Assembly (NCBI RefSeq): GCF_027947535.2
Contig: NZ_JAAGKO020000029.1
Span: forward strand, 1-64,000
DNA: 64,000 nt
Source of the DNA: Streptantibioticus silvisoli
GTDB lineage: Bacteria; Actinomycetota; Actinomycetes; Streptomycetales; Streptomycetaceae
Reading direction: 5' to 3'
Numbering within the stretch: the first letter of the stretch is position 1; every line of letters begins with the position of its first letter. The notes below the pieces were generated by a model. It did no database searches, was not told the DNA's origin, and saw nothing but the letters and a program-made list of their open reading frames with translations. The position numbers were made by a program, and so were the translations under genes. This document shows positions 41,778 to 50,948 of the stretch, piece by piece.

Positions 41778-44159
41778 GTGAGTTCTGGGGGACGCGGCCG
41801 CGGACCGGGACGCGTAGGTGTGCGGTATCTGCTGTTAGTGGTGTTGGGGATCGGTGGAGCGCTCGCCCTGGCCCGGCGCTTCGAGTTGGGGACGGCCGCG
41901 ACCGCGGTGGCGCTGCTGCCCAGTCTGGCGCCGGCCTACCTGGGGTGGGCCGCCTTCCGCGACGACCGTGCGGAAAGCGCCGTGGTGGATCTGGACGCGG
42001 TCGCCGACCAGCTTGCCCGGGCGGTGCAGAAGCAGTGGGACAACGAGGCGGAGATCCGGCGGGTCAACGACCCCTATCCGCTGCCGGTCGCCTGGCGGGC
42101 CGCCGACGCCGATCTGGTCGAACCCTGGCACGCCCTGGCGGATCTGGCCCGCGCCTGGCCCGGCGGGCCGCCGGGTGATCCCGCCCGGTGGCCCGCGGAC
42201 GCCACGGGGCTGGCGGGAGAGGACGCGCAGATCGGCGAGGTCTTCTCCCAGCGGCTGCCCACCCGGCGTCTGGTGGTCCTCGGCGAGCCCGGGGCGGGCA
42301 AGACCGTGCTGCTGATCCGGCTGTTGCAGGACCTGATCGAACGACGGACCGGCGGCGGCCTGGTGCCCGTGCTGTTCTCGCTCGCCTCCTGGGATCCCAC
42401 CCGCCAGCGCCTGGAGAAGTGGATGGCCGAGCATCTGCGCCGCAGCCACCCCGGATTACGCGTCCTCGCCTCCGCGGTGACGACCGGGGACGAGCCGATC
42501 GATCTGGCCCAGGCGCTCCTGGACGCCCGGCGCGTTCTGCCGATCCTCGACGGGTTCGACGAACTGCCCCCGGCTCTGCACGCCCGTGCCCTTGACGCCC
42601 TCAACCGGGCGCTGCCGTTGAAACAGCCCCTGGTCCTGGCGAGCCGGGCCGCCGAGTACCACGCCGTTCTCCACCAGCCGGACACTCCGGTGCGGGTACG
42701 GCTCAACGGGGCCGCCGGGATCCACCTGCTCCCGCTCACCCGCGAACGTGCCGCCGCCTACCTGCGCCGCGACATGGGCGGTTCCCCCTCGTCCACCGCC
42801 GCCCGCTGGAACGGCGTGACAGCCCTCCTGGGCACCGACGCCCCCCTCGCGCGGACCCTGAGCACCCCGCTGGGGCTGTTCCTGGCCCGCACCATCTACA
42901 ACCCCCGCCCCCGCCCCGACGCACTCCGTAATCCGGCGCCGCACCCGGACGAGCTGTGCGACGCCACCGCTTTCCCCACCCGCGATGCCATCAACGCCCA
43001 TCTGTTCAACGCCTTCATCCCCGCCGCCTACAGCTCCGCCAGTCAGTACCCGCTCCGGTGGAACGCCCGGCAGGCCCATCGTGCCTTCGTCTTCCTCGCC
43101 CGGCACCTGCAAACCGACTGCGGCGGCAGTACGGACATGGCCTGGTGGGAACTCGACCGGGTTTTCCCCTCGTACACCCGCCCCCTGGCATTCGGGCTCC
43201 CGGTCGGGCTCGCCGTCGGGCTGTCGATCGGGTTGTCGGTCGGCCTTGTGGCCGGGCCGGTGGCCGGCCTGACGTGCGGGCTCATGGGTGGGCTGGTCGG
43301 TGGCCTCACCGGTGCTCTGCGGCCCAGACTTCAGCAGTCGGGGGCCCTGAGTATCCACCTGCGCATACCGTCCCGCTCACCGGCGTTCACGCTCGCGGTC
43401 GGCTTCGTGGGCGCGCTCGTCGTCGGGCTCGCGGTCGCGCTGTCGATCGGGCTGGTGTCCGGGCCGGTGGTCGTGCCCGTGGTCGTGCTGACGTTCGGGC
43501 TGGTGGCCGGGCTGGCATTCGGACTCAGGCTCCGGCTTGAGCAGTCGAGCGCTCCGAGCGTGCGCCTGCGGCTGTCGTTCCGCTCGCTCGCCGTCGGGCT
43601 CGTGGCCGGGCTGGTCGCCGGCGTCGTCGCCGGTCTCGCGGCCGGGATGTTGGGTGCGCTCGCGGGCGGACCCCACAGCGAGCTGGTGTTCGGGCTCGCC
43701 TTCGGGCTCGCGGGCGGGCTGACAGGCGGCCTGGCGGGCGGGCCCATGACGGAGGGACACGATCTGGGTACCACGGTCGGGCCGGCCGCGCTGCTGGAGC
43801 TGGACCGCCGCGCCCTCCTCGTGTTCGGGCTGGTGCGCGGGCTCGGGGGCGGCCTGACCGGCGGGCTCGTGGGTGCGTTCGCCTTCGGGCTCACGTTCGG
43901 GCTGGCGTACTGCCTCTCGTTCGGGCTCACCGGCGGGCTCGCGGGCGCGGCATGGACGAACTTCGTACTGGCCCGGGTCTACCTGGCGGCGCGGCGCCGT
44001 GTTCCGTGGGGCCTCATGGCGTTCCTCGACGACGCGCACCAGCATCGCGGCGTGCTGCGGCAGGTCGGGTCGGTGTACCAGTTCCGGCATATCGACCTGC
44101 AACGCCATCTCGCCCAGCAGCCCTGGCCCCCGCCGCACGAGCGACGCCTCACGTCCTGA
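41778..44159 (+). CDS. Membrane NACHT-family STAND NTPase with Gly-Leu repeat region
   Basis: A 793-residue protein. An N-terminal TM pair (YLLLVVLGIGGALALA, ALLPSLAPAYLGWAAF) precedes a NACHT domain: RRLVVLGEPGAGKTVLLIRL (Walker A, about residue 165-185), RVLPILDGFDELPPALHARA (Walker B) and LVLASRAAEYHAVL (sensor). A helical segment (AYSSASQYPLRWNARQAHRA) follows, then about 250 residues of xGLx repeats (FGLPVGLAVGLSIGLSVGLV) forming many membrane helices, then a conserved tail (VYQFRHIDLQRHLAQQ). GTG start at 41778. Two TTA codons (41835 and 42456) suggest bldA control. Some bacterial NACHT proteins are antiphage; function here is unproven. Confidence 0.88.
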   Translation: MSSGGRGRGPGRVGVRYLLLVVLGIGGALALARRFELGTAATAVALLPSLAPAYLGWAAFRDDRAESAVVDLDAVADQLARAVQKQWDNEAEIRRVNDPYPLPVAWRAADADLVEPWHALADLARAWPGGPPGDPARWPADATGLAGEDAQIGEVFSQRLPTRRLVVLGEPGAGKTVLLIRLLQDLIERRTGGGLVPVLFSLASWDPTRQRLEKWMAEHLRRSHPGLRVLASAVTTGDEPIDLAQALLDARRVLPILDGFDELPPALHARALDALNRALPLKQPLVLASRAAEYHAVLHQPDTPVRVRLNGAAGIHLLPLTRERAAAYLRRDMGGSPSSTAARWNGVTALLGTDAPLARTLSTPLGLFLARTIYNPRPRPDALRNPAPHPDELCDATAFPTRDAINAHLFNAFIPAAYSSASQYPLRWNARQAHRAFVFLARHLQTDCGGSTDMAWWELDRVFPSYTRPLAFGLPVGLAVGLSIGLSVGLVAGPVAGLTCGLMGGLVGGLTGALRPRLQQSGALSIHLRIPSRSPAFTLAVGFVGALVVGLAVALSIGLVSGPVVVPVVVLTFGLVAGLAFGLRLRLEQSSAPSVRLRLSFRSLAVGLVAGLVAGVVAGLAAGMLGALAGGPHSELVFGLAFGLAGGLTGGLAGGPMTEGHDLGTTVGPAALLELDRRALLVFGLVRGLGGGLTGGLVGAFAFGLTFGLAYCLSFGLTGGLAGAAWTNFVLARVYLAARRRVPWGLMAFLDDAHQHRGVLRQVGSVYQFRHIDLQRHLAQQPWPPPHERRLTS

Positions 44160-44499
44160 GCACCGGATGAAGTCCCCTGGCGGACCTGGACGTTGCCGGC
44201 ATCCGGCCGCACCACGCCTGCGTGCGGCCCGAGTTCGAGCGGCTCCGCGCAGCCATCACCCCCGCGAGCGGAGTCGGTTACCCCTGACCGGTGTCGCCGG
44301 TGTCACGATCCTGCCGGGCGATCGGTGTCAACGGGCGTTCCGGGCCCACGCTGTGGGCCGGGGAGCCCACGAGCTCGGGTGACATGGCGGGTCTCGGCGC
44401 GGTAAGGCGTCGATCCGGCCAAGGGGCGTGCGGGGCGGTCGCCGGTGTGGCATCGTGCGAAGTTCCGTTCGGACGGGGGCGTACGGTCGGGGGTGGGCT
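44160..44499. other. Intergenic upstream of the ABC operon
   Basis: About 340 bases between the NACHT gene and the exporter operon. No strong hairpin or recognisable promoter was seen. Confidence 0.5.
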
Positions 44500-47400
44500 G
44501 TGTTCCAGGTCGTGTGGGGGCGTACGGGCCCTCATCGGGCGTTGCTGGCCGCCGCCCTGTTCGCCGCCGTGCTGGCTGCCTGCGTACTGGCGGCGCTCGG
44601 GGTGTACGCGGGTGCGGTGGACAGGGTCGGTATCCGTTCGGCTCTCGCCGGACAGGACGCGTCCAGCGCGGTTCTCGCGGTCAGCGCCACCGTCACGTCC
44701 GGTCAGGTGGCCGCCGTCGACCGCCGGGTTCGGGCGGTGGCGGCGTCCGCGTACCGGGGGCTGCCGACGGCCACCAGCTCCAGCGAACGGTCCGGCGCGT
44801 ACGGACTGCCCGCCGCACTGGTGTCCGGGAGCGGGTCGACGTCGGCCGGGGGCGGGAACGAGTCGACGTTGTTCGCCACGTTCGACCGGTCCGAGATGCT
44901 GCTCACGGCCGGCGCGTGGCCGGGGCCGGACGGCGTGGGGACGGCTGCCGGGCGGGCGATCGCGGTGGCGGTGCCGCAGGCGGCAGCGCGGACGCTGGGG
45001 CTGCGGCCGGGGTCGCGCTTCTCGGTGACGGACCGCACGAACGGCGGGCCACCGGTGGCGGTCGTGGTCACCGGAGTGTTCCGGCCCCGCCAACCGGACG
45101 CTTCGTACTGGCAGTTGGACGGGTTGCTCGGACACGGCGTCAGCAGCGAGGGGCAGTTCACCACCTACGGTCCGCTGGTCACCGACCCGGCCGTGTTCAC
45201 CTCCGGGCGGGTCGGGGCGGCCGCGATGTCGTGGCTGACCACGGCGGACTTCCGCACGTTGGGCCCGGCCGGGGTGGGACCGTTGCGCGGCTCGGTCCAA
45301 CACGCCGTCAGCACGCTCTCCGGACATCCGATCGACGGCAGTACGCTCCAGGCGCGGAGCGACCTGCCGACCACGCTCACGCATCTCCAGCAGGCCATGC
45401 GGACCAGCGACGCCACCGTCCTGATCGCCATGCTCGAACTCGCCGTCCTGGCCCTCGGCGCGCTTCTGCTCGTCTCCGGGACCTTGAGCGGGGCCCGCGC
45501 GGCGGAGGTCGAGTTGCTGCGGGCGCGCGGTGCCTCCCGGCGCACCTTGGCCGGGCTGGCGCTCGGGGAGGCCGGGCTGCTCGCCGGACCGGCCTGTGGG
45601 GTGGCGGGGTTGCTGGCCGTGCCGCTGGCGGGGCAGCTGGCCTCGCGGGGCCCGCTCGCCGCCGGGGGCGTCCGGATCGGCTCGGCGGCCTTGGCGGATG
45701 CGGCGCCGTGGGGATGGGCCGCGGCTGCGGCGGTCGCCGTGACGTGCGTCGGCGTGCTGGTCGGGCCGGCGGTACTGCCAGCACGGAAGGCCGGGGCGGG
45801 ACAGGCGGCGACGCGTGGCAGGAGGGCCGGGGGACCGGTCGCCCTGCTGCGGGCGGGAGCGGATCTGGCGCTCGTGGCCCTCGCCGTCGTCGGGTACCTG
45901 CAACTGCGGGCGCACACCGGGGAGATGAGCGGTCTGACGGCCGGGGGCGGCGGTGGGTTCGCCCTCGACCCGGTCCTGGTGGTGACGCCGGCGCTGCTGC
46001 TGCTCGCCGGGGCGGTGCTGGCGCAGCGGCTGCTGCCGCCGGCCGTGCGGTTCGCCGAACGCGCGGCGGCGCGCTGGCGCGGTGCCGTGCCGTCGCTCGC
46101 CGCCTGGCAACTGGCCCGGCGCCCGCAGCGCACCGGGCTGCCCGTACTGCTGCTGGGGCTCGCGGTCTCGATGGGCGTGATGGCGATCGGCCAGGACACC
46201 AGCAGCCGGCAGTCCGAACGCGACCAGGCCGCCTTCTCGGTGGGCGCCGACGTCCGGGCGAGCGACAGCACCCTGCCCGCGTTCGGGCAGGGCGGTTACT
46301 ACACCACGCCGACCGCGCGCCGGCTCGGGATCACGGGCGTGGACGCCGTCAACCGCTCCGACGTCCAACTGGCGCAGGGGCAGACCGCCACCGTGCTGGC
46401 CGCCGACACGCGCACCGCCGCCGCGACGCTGCGCATCCGCCCCGACCTGCTCGGCCGCCACCCGCTCGCGGAACTGCTGCGCCCGCTCCACGCCGCACAG
46501 GACACCCCCGCCGACCGGGAACGCGGCGGCTTCCCGCTGCCCGGTCCCGGCGGGGCGCAGCGACTGCGGCTCACGGTCACCGTGGCGTCCTTCGCCCCGA
46601 CGGGCCGCGAGCTGCCGTCCGGAACCGCGCAGACGATCACCGCCACCCTGGAGGACCGTTACGACGACACCGTGCCACTGCTGCTCGGCACGGTGCCCGC
46701 CGACGGGCGCCCGCACGTGCTGGACGCCGATCCGGCCACGGCCGCGGGCGCCCCCGACGGCTCCCCGGCCGGGCCCCTGCGCATCACCCGGATCGAGGCG
46801 GACTACACACCCGGCACGCGGAACGAACGCCAGCGCCTCACCGTATCGACGGCACCGACCTCCAGCATCCGGGCTTCCGACGCCTCGGCGCCCGCGACCG
46901 TGGCGGCGCCGGCCTCCGACGTCTCGACGTCCGCAGCCTCGACGTCCAACACCTCGGCGCCCGCGGCTCCGGCGGCACCGGTCTCCAACGTCCCGGCTGC
47001 CGACGTCTCGGCGCCCGCGACCTCTGCGGCACCCGCCTCCAACGTCCCGGCCTCCAACGTCCCGGCGTCCGCGACCCCGGCGGCGCCCGCCTCCAACGTC
47101 CCGGCCTCCAACCTCCCGGCCTCCAACGTCCCGGCGCCCGCGACCCCGGCGGCGCCCGCCTCCAACGCCTCGACCCCCACCCCCTCCGCCTGGCACGCCG
47201 CCGCCGGCATTCAGATCGGCGGCGACCCCATCGCCACCGGAACCGCCGGCTATGTTCCGCCGAAGGCCGCGACCCCGACCCGCGCCGGGGCCGGACCGTC
47301 CTTCGCCGTCGCGTACGACCTGGGGACGGCGCCCGCCGCCGGGCCCGGCTCCGTTCTGCCGCTCGGCCGGCTCTCCGTCAGCGCGGCGGCTCCCGCGCCG

Positions 47401-48195
47401 CCGCCGGTCAACGGCATCGCCACCGACGCCTTTCTGCGCGCGACGGGTACCTCGGTCGGCAAGAGCGTTCAGGTCACTCTCTCCGAGATGCCCGTGACCG
47501 TCCATCTGACCGGCGCCGTACGCCAGTTGCCCACCGTCGATCCCACTACGGGGTCGAACGGCGGCGGGCTCCTGCTGGACCTGGGCGCCGTCAACCGGCT
47601 GCTGGACGGCCACCAGGGCACCGCCGCGCTGGCCCCCACCGAATGGTGGCTCGCGACCGCGCCCGGTGCGCAATCACGCGTGGCCACCGCACTGCTGACG
47701 TCCAGTCAGGCCGGCACGGTCCTCACCGGTGACGGGCAACTCACCGCCCTGCGTGCCGACCCGTTCGCCGCCGCCCCGTTGTCCGCGCTGCCCGCCGAAG
47801 TGGCCGGCGCGGCCCTCCTCGCCGCCGCGGGATTCGTGATCGGCGCCGTACGCTCCGGGCGGGAGCGGGCCGAGGAGTTCGCGGTGCTGCGCGCCCTCGG
47901 CGTCCCCCGGTCGGGGGTGGGCCGCCTCGTCGCCGCCCAGCAGGGCGTACTGACCGCGCTCGCCCTGGTCGCGGGCCTCGTGCTGGGCACAGTGCTGACC
48001 CGCCTGCTCGTCCCCCTGACGGTGTTCACCGCGCAGGCCACCGCGCCCGTGCCACCGCCGCGGGTGGAGCTGCCCGTGCTGCCCCTGGCGGCGCTGACCG
48101 CCGCCGTGGTGGCCGTGCCGCTGCTGGTCGTCGCCGTCACCGCGGTCCGGCGGCGCACGGCGTCCGTGCTGCCCGGCCGGGAGGGGGTGCTGTGA
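44500..48195 (+). CDS. FtsX/MacB-type ABC transporter permease, with repetitive Ala/Ser/Pro insert
   Basis: A 1231-residue double FtsX permease. An N-terminal TM (ALLAAALFAAVLAACVLAAL) precedes a large extracellular domain. Three TMs of the first FtsX block follow (ATVLIAMLELAVLALGALLL; GLLAGPACGVAGLLAVPLAG), then further TMs, a second extracellular domain, and a final FtsX block (FAVLRALGVPRSGVGRLVAA, GVLTALALVAGLVLGTVLTR). Between residues about 785 and 900 lies an Ala/Ser/Pro/Thr/Asn linker built of repeats such as ASNVPASNVPASATP. GTG 44500 is a probable start; the true start is uncertain by some codons. It overlaps the next gene and heads a four-gene exporter operon. Confidence 0.88.
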   Translation: MFQVVWGRTGPHRALLAAALFAAVLAACVLAALGVYAGAVDRVGIRSALAGQDASSAVLAVSATVTSGQVAAVDRRVRAVAASAYRGLPTATSSSERSGAYGLPAALVSGSGSTSAGGGNESTLFATFDRSEMLLTAGAWPGPDGVGTAAGRAIAVAVPQAAARTLGLRPGSRFSVTDRTNGGPPVAVVVTGVFRPRQPDASYWQLDGLLGHGVSSEGQFTTYGPLVTDPAVFTSGRVGAAAMSWLTTADFRTLGPAGVGPLRGSVQHAVSTLSGHPIDGSTLQARSDLPTTLTHLQQAMRTSDATVLIAMLELAVLALGALLLVSGTLSGARAAEVELLRARGASRRTLAGLALGEAGLLAGPACGVAGLLAVPLAGQLASRGPLAAGGVRIGSAALADAAPWGWAAAAAVAVTCVGVLVGPAVLPARKAGAGQAATRGRRAGGPVALLRAGADLALVALAVVGYLQLRAHTGEMSGLTAGGGGGFALDPVLVVTPALLLLAGAVLAQRLLPPAVRFAERAAARWRGAVPSLAAWQLARRPQRTGLPVLLLGLAVSMGVMAIGQDTSSRQSERDQAAFSVGADVRASDSTLPAFGQGGYYTTPTARRLGITGVDAVNRSDVQLAQGQTATVLAADTRTAAATLRIRPDLLGRHPLAELLRPLHAAQDTPADRERGGFPLPGPGGAQRLRLTVTVASFAPTGRELPSGTAQTITATLEDRYDDTVPLLLGTVPADGRPHVLDADPATAAGAPDGSPAGPLRITRIEADYTPGTRNERQRLTVSTAPTSSIRASDASAPATVAAPASDVSTSAASTSNTSAPAAPAAPVSNVPAADVSAPATSAAPASNVPASNVPASATPAAPASNVPASNLPASNVPAPATPAAPASNASTPTPSAWHAAAGIQIGGDPIATGTAGYVPPKAATPTRAGAGPSFAVAYDLGTAPAAGPGSVLPLGRLSVSAAAPAPPPVNGIATDAFLRATGTSVGKSVQVTLSEMPVTVHLTGAVRQLPTVDPTTGSNGGGLLLDLGAVNRLLDGHQGTAALAPTEWWLATAPGAQSRVATALLTSSQAGTVLTGDGQLTALRADPFAAAPLSALPAEVAGAALLAAAGFVIGAVRSGRERAEEFAVLRALGVPRSGVGRLVAAQQGVLTALALVAGLVLGTVLTRLLVPLTVFTAQATAPVPPPRVELPVLPLAALTAAVVAVPLLVVAVTAVRRRTASVLPGREGVL
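46850..47190. repeat. In-frame minisatellite in the first permease
   Basis: Repeated GCCTCCAACGTCCCGG steps (16-24 bp) encode an Ala-Ser-Asn-Val-Pro rich linker within an extracellular domain. The length is likely to vary between strains. Confidence 0.8.
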
Positions 48196-50948
48196 TGCGG
48201 CGTCACCCGTGCGAGCCCTGGGTGTGGCTGCGGCTCAAGGCGGCACCCGGCGCGTCGTTGGCCCTCGCGTTCGCCGTGCTGCTCACCGTGTTCCTGGCCG
48301 CCCTGCTTCCGCGCGCCCTCCAGGAATCGGAGGACTCCGCGCTGCGCGGCGAGTTGGCCTCCGCCCCGCTGGACCAGCGCACCGTCGATCTCACCGCCCG
48401 GGCCGGCCCCGGAAGTCCATCGGGCGGCGCGCTCACCCCGGGAGCCCTCGCCGCCACACGGAAGTCGTTCCTGAACCTCGTCCCGGGCCTGCGCCCCCGC
48501 CTGGAGCCGTCCGCCGGGTCCCCGTACGGGGTGGCGACGGCGAAGCCCGTTCCGGACACCGACCACGGCCTTGCCAGGCCGACCCCCGACCTGGCACCCG
48601 AGGCGACGGTCTACGCGCAGGAGGACCTGGCCGCGCACGCCCGCCTGGCGGACGGCGCGTGGCCGGTGGCGGACACCACGACGGCCGCCGTCCTGCACGC
48701 GGCGGTGACCGAGGAGACGGCCCGGGTGATGCGCCTGCGCCCCGGCTCGCTGCTCCACCTGCCGAATCCGGCCGGTGCCGAGCGGAGCGTCCTGGTCACC
48801 GGCGTGCTGCGACCGACGGACCCGGCGCAGCCGTACTGGACCACCCAGGACAGCCTGCGCAAGCCCACCCTGGTGGAGATCGACTCCGCCGACGGGCCCG
48901 CCTACCGCTGGCACTTCGCGCTGCTGCTGAACCCGGACTCCGCCGCCGTCCTGCCCGGGCTGTCCTTCGGGGCACAGGCCTACTGGTGCTTCCCGCTGCG
49001 GCCCGCGGCCCTGCACGCCGCGGACACCGGCGCGCTGCTCGCGCTGTTCGACTCCTTGCAGGAGGGCCCCGACGCGGCCCGGCTGGCGGCCCTGTCACCG
49101 CTGACCGACGTCGGCGTGACGGTTCCCACGGCGCTGTTCACCGCGTACGCCGCCGAACGGTCCGCGCTGACCCCGGTCGTCCTGACCGCCGTCACCGGAG
49201 CCGGCGTCTGCGCCCTCGCCGTCCTGGCACTGACCGCTGAGACGGTCGCCCGGCGCCGGCGGTCCGAGTTCGAACTGCTGCGCGCCCGCGGCGCCGGCCT
49301 CGCCGCGCTGGCCGCCCGGCTGGCCGCGGAGAGCGCCACCCTGGCGGTCCCGGCGGCCGCGGTGGGCGCCGTCCTCGCCGCCCGCACGGCGCCGAACGCG
49401 TCGTACGGGCCCACGGTGCTCGTCGCTGCCGTGATCGCCGCCGCGGTGACGCTCGCGCTGCCCCTGCGCGTGCTCCTGACCCACCGCCGCCCGCTGCCAC
49501 CCGGCGAACGCGACGACCTGGCCCGGGCGCGGCCCTCCCGGCGGCGCACGGTGGCGGAGTTGACGATCGTGCTGCTGACACTCGGCGCGGTCGCCACCGG
49601 TGCCGCCGAGAGCGGGCCCACCGGCTTCGATCCCTACGTCGCGCTCGCCCCGGTCCTGCTCGCCGTCGCGGTCGCCATCGTCCTGCTGCGGCTGTACCCG
49701 TTGCCGCTGCGTGCCCTGTCCGGCGCGGCCGGGCGGTTGCGCGGCGCCGTGACGCAGCTGGGCCTGGCCCGCGCCATGCGCTCCCCGGCGGGCACCCCGC
49801 TCCCGGTGGTGGCGGTCATGGTGGTGCTGACGGTCGCGTCCTTCGGCGGCTGCGTCGTGACCCAGGTCTCGAACGGCCGGCAGTACGCCGCGTCCGCCGA
49901 GGTGGGCGCGGACGGCCGGATCACGGCGACCAACGACCCGCTGCCCGACACCCTCGCCGGCCAGGTCCGGCGCCGGGTCCCGGGAGTGACCGGCGTCGTC
50001 CCCGCCTGGATCCAGGAGCAGGTGTCCTTTCCGGACGGCAGCCCGGCGACCTTCACCCTCATAGCCGTCGACCCCTCCGCGTACGCGGCCCTTGTCGCCG
50101 GGACCGGGGTCGGACGGCCGTTCCCCACCGCCGCGCTGAGTGGCGGCACGGCCGCCGCGCTGCCCGCGGTGGTCTCACCCGGCGTTGCCAGGGCCTTCGG
50201 ATCGAGGATCGTCACGCTTCACGAGGACCCGGGGGACACCCCGGTGAAGGTGGCCGCCGTCGAGAGCGCCACCCCGGCCGCGGCCGGCACCGACTTCGTC
50301 ATCGTCCCGATCGCCGGACTCGCCCGCACCGACCCCCAGCAGGTCGCCAGCGGGCTGTTCCGGACCACCGACCTCTTCGTCACCGGCAGCCGGCTGGACG
50401 GCGCCCGCCTGCGCGCCGTCGCCGACGCCTCGGGCCCCGTCGTGGTGGACCTGCGCGCCCGGCAACTGGCCGCCTACGGAACCCCGTTGGAGTCCGGCAT
50501 CCGCTGGATCTACCTCGCCGCGGTCGGCGCCGCGGCGCTCTACGGAGCGGTCGCGCTGCTGCTGTCGTTCGCCGCGGGCGCCGCCCAGCGTGCCTCGGCC
50601 CTGGCCCGGCTGCGGACCATGGGGATGACCCGGCGGCAGTTCCGCGGCGTGGTGCTCCTGGAGACCGTGCCACCGACCCTGCTCGCCCTGGCCGGGGGAG
50701 TGGTCGTGGCCGGCGCCGCCGTTCCGCTGGCCGGCCGGCAACTCGATCTGCGGACGCTGGCGTTCGGACCCGCTGCCGCCACCGTCCCGCCCGTCGCCGC
50801 CAACCTGTCGCTGCACCTCGACGCGGTGTGGCTGGTCCTGCCGGCCGCCGGACTCCTGGCCGTCGCCGTCCTCACCCTCCTCAGCCAGGTCTGGTGGGCG
50901 GGACGGCTCAACGAGAGCACGCAACTGAGGATGGGAGACGGCGGATGA
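48192..50948 (+). CDS. FtsX/MacB-type ABC transporter permease 2
   Basis: A 918-residue FtsX-family permease. N-terminal TM (SLALAFAVLLTVFLAALLP), extracellular domain, first FtsX block (LTPVVLTAVTGAGVCALAVL; RSEFELLRARGAGLAALAAR), central TMs, second extracellular domain, and last block (IYLAAVGAAALYGAVALLLS; ARLRTMGMTRRQFRGVVLLE; AVWLVLPAAGLLAVAVLTLL). It starts within the stop of permease 1 (GTG 48192 or ATG 48195) and ends overlapping the ATPase start by ATGA. It probably pairs with permease 1 as a heterodimer. Confidence 0.9.
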   Translation: MMRRHPCEPWVWLRLKAAPGASLALAFAVLLTVFLAALLPRALQESEDSALRGELASAPLDQRTVDLTARAGPGSPSGGALTPGALAATRKSFLNLVPGLRPRLEPSAGSPYGVATAKPVPDTDHGLARPTPDLAPEATVYAQEDLAAHARLADGAWPVADTTTAAVLHAAVTEETARVMRLRPGSLLHLPNPAGAERSVLVTGVLRPTDPAQPYWTTQDSLRKPTLVEIDSADGPAYRWHFALLLNPDSAAVLPGLSFGAQAYWCFPLRPAALHAADTGALLALFDSLQEGPDAARLAALSPLTDVGVTVPTALFTAYAAERSALTPVVLTAVTGAGVCALAVLALTAETVARRRRSEFELLRARGAGLAALAARLAAESATLAVPAAAVGAVLAARTAPNASYGPTVLVAAVIAAAVTLALPLRVLLTHRRPLPPGERDDLARARPSRRRTVAELTIVLLTLGAVATGAAESGPTGFDPYVALAPVLLAVAVAIVLLRLYPLPLRALSGAAGRLRGAVTQLGLARAMRSPAGTPLPVVAVMVVLTVASFGGCVVTQVSNGRQYAASAEVGADGRITATNDPLPDTLAGQVRRRVPGVTGVVPAWIQEQVSFPDGSPATFTLIAVDPSAYAALVAGTGVGRPFPTAALSGGTAAALPAVVSPGVARAFGSRIVTLHEDPGDTPVKVAAVESATPAAAGTDFVIVPIAGLARTDPQQVASGLFRTTDLFVTGSRLDGARLRAVADASGPVVVDLRARQLAAYGTPLESGIRWIYLAAVGAAALYGAVALLLSFAAGAAQRASALARLRTMGMTRRQFRGVVLLETVPPTLLALAGGVVVAGAAVPLAGRQLDLRTLAFGPAAATVPPVAANLSLHLDAVWLVLPAAGLLAVAVLTLLSQVWWAGRLNESTQLRMGDGG

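Noticed and set aside
44278..47673. 1131-codon minus frame opposite the permease
   Set aside because: Antisense shadow with Gly/Arg runs; the plus frame carries the full FtsX architecture and operon overlaps.
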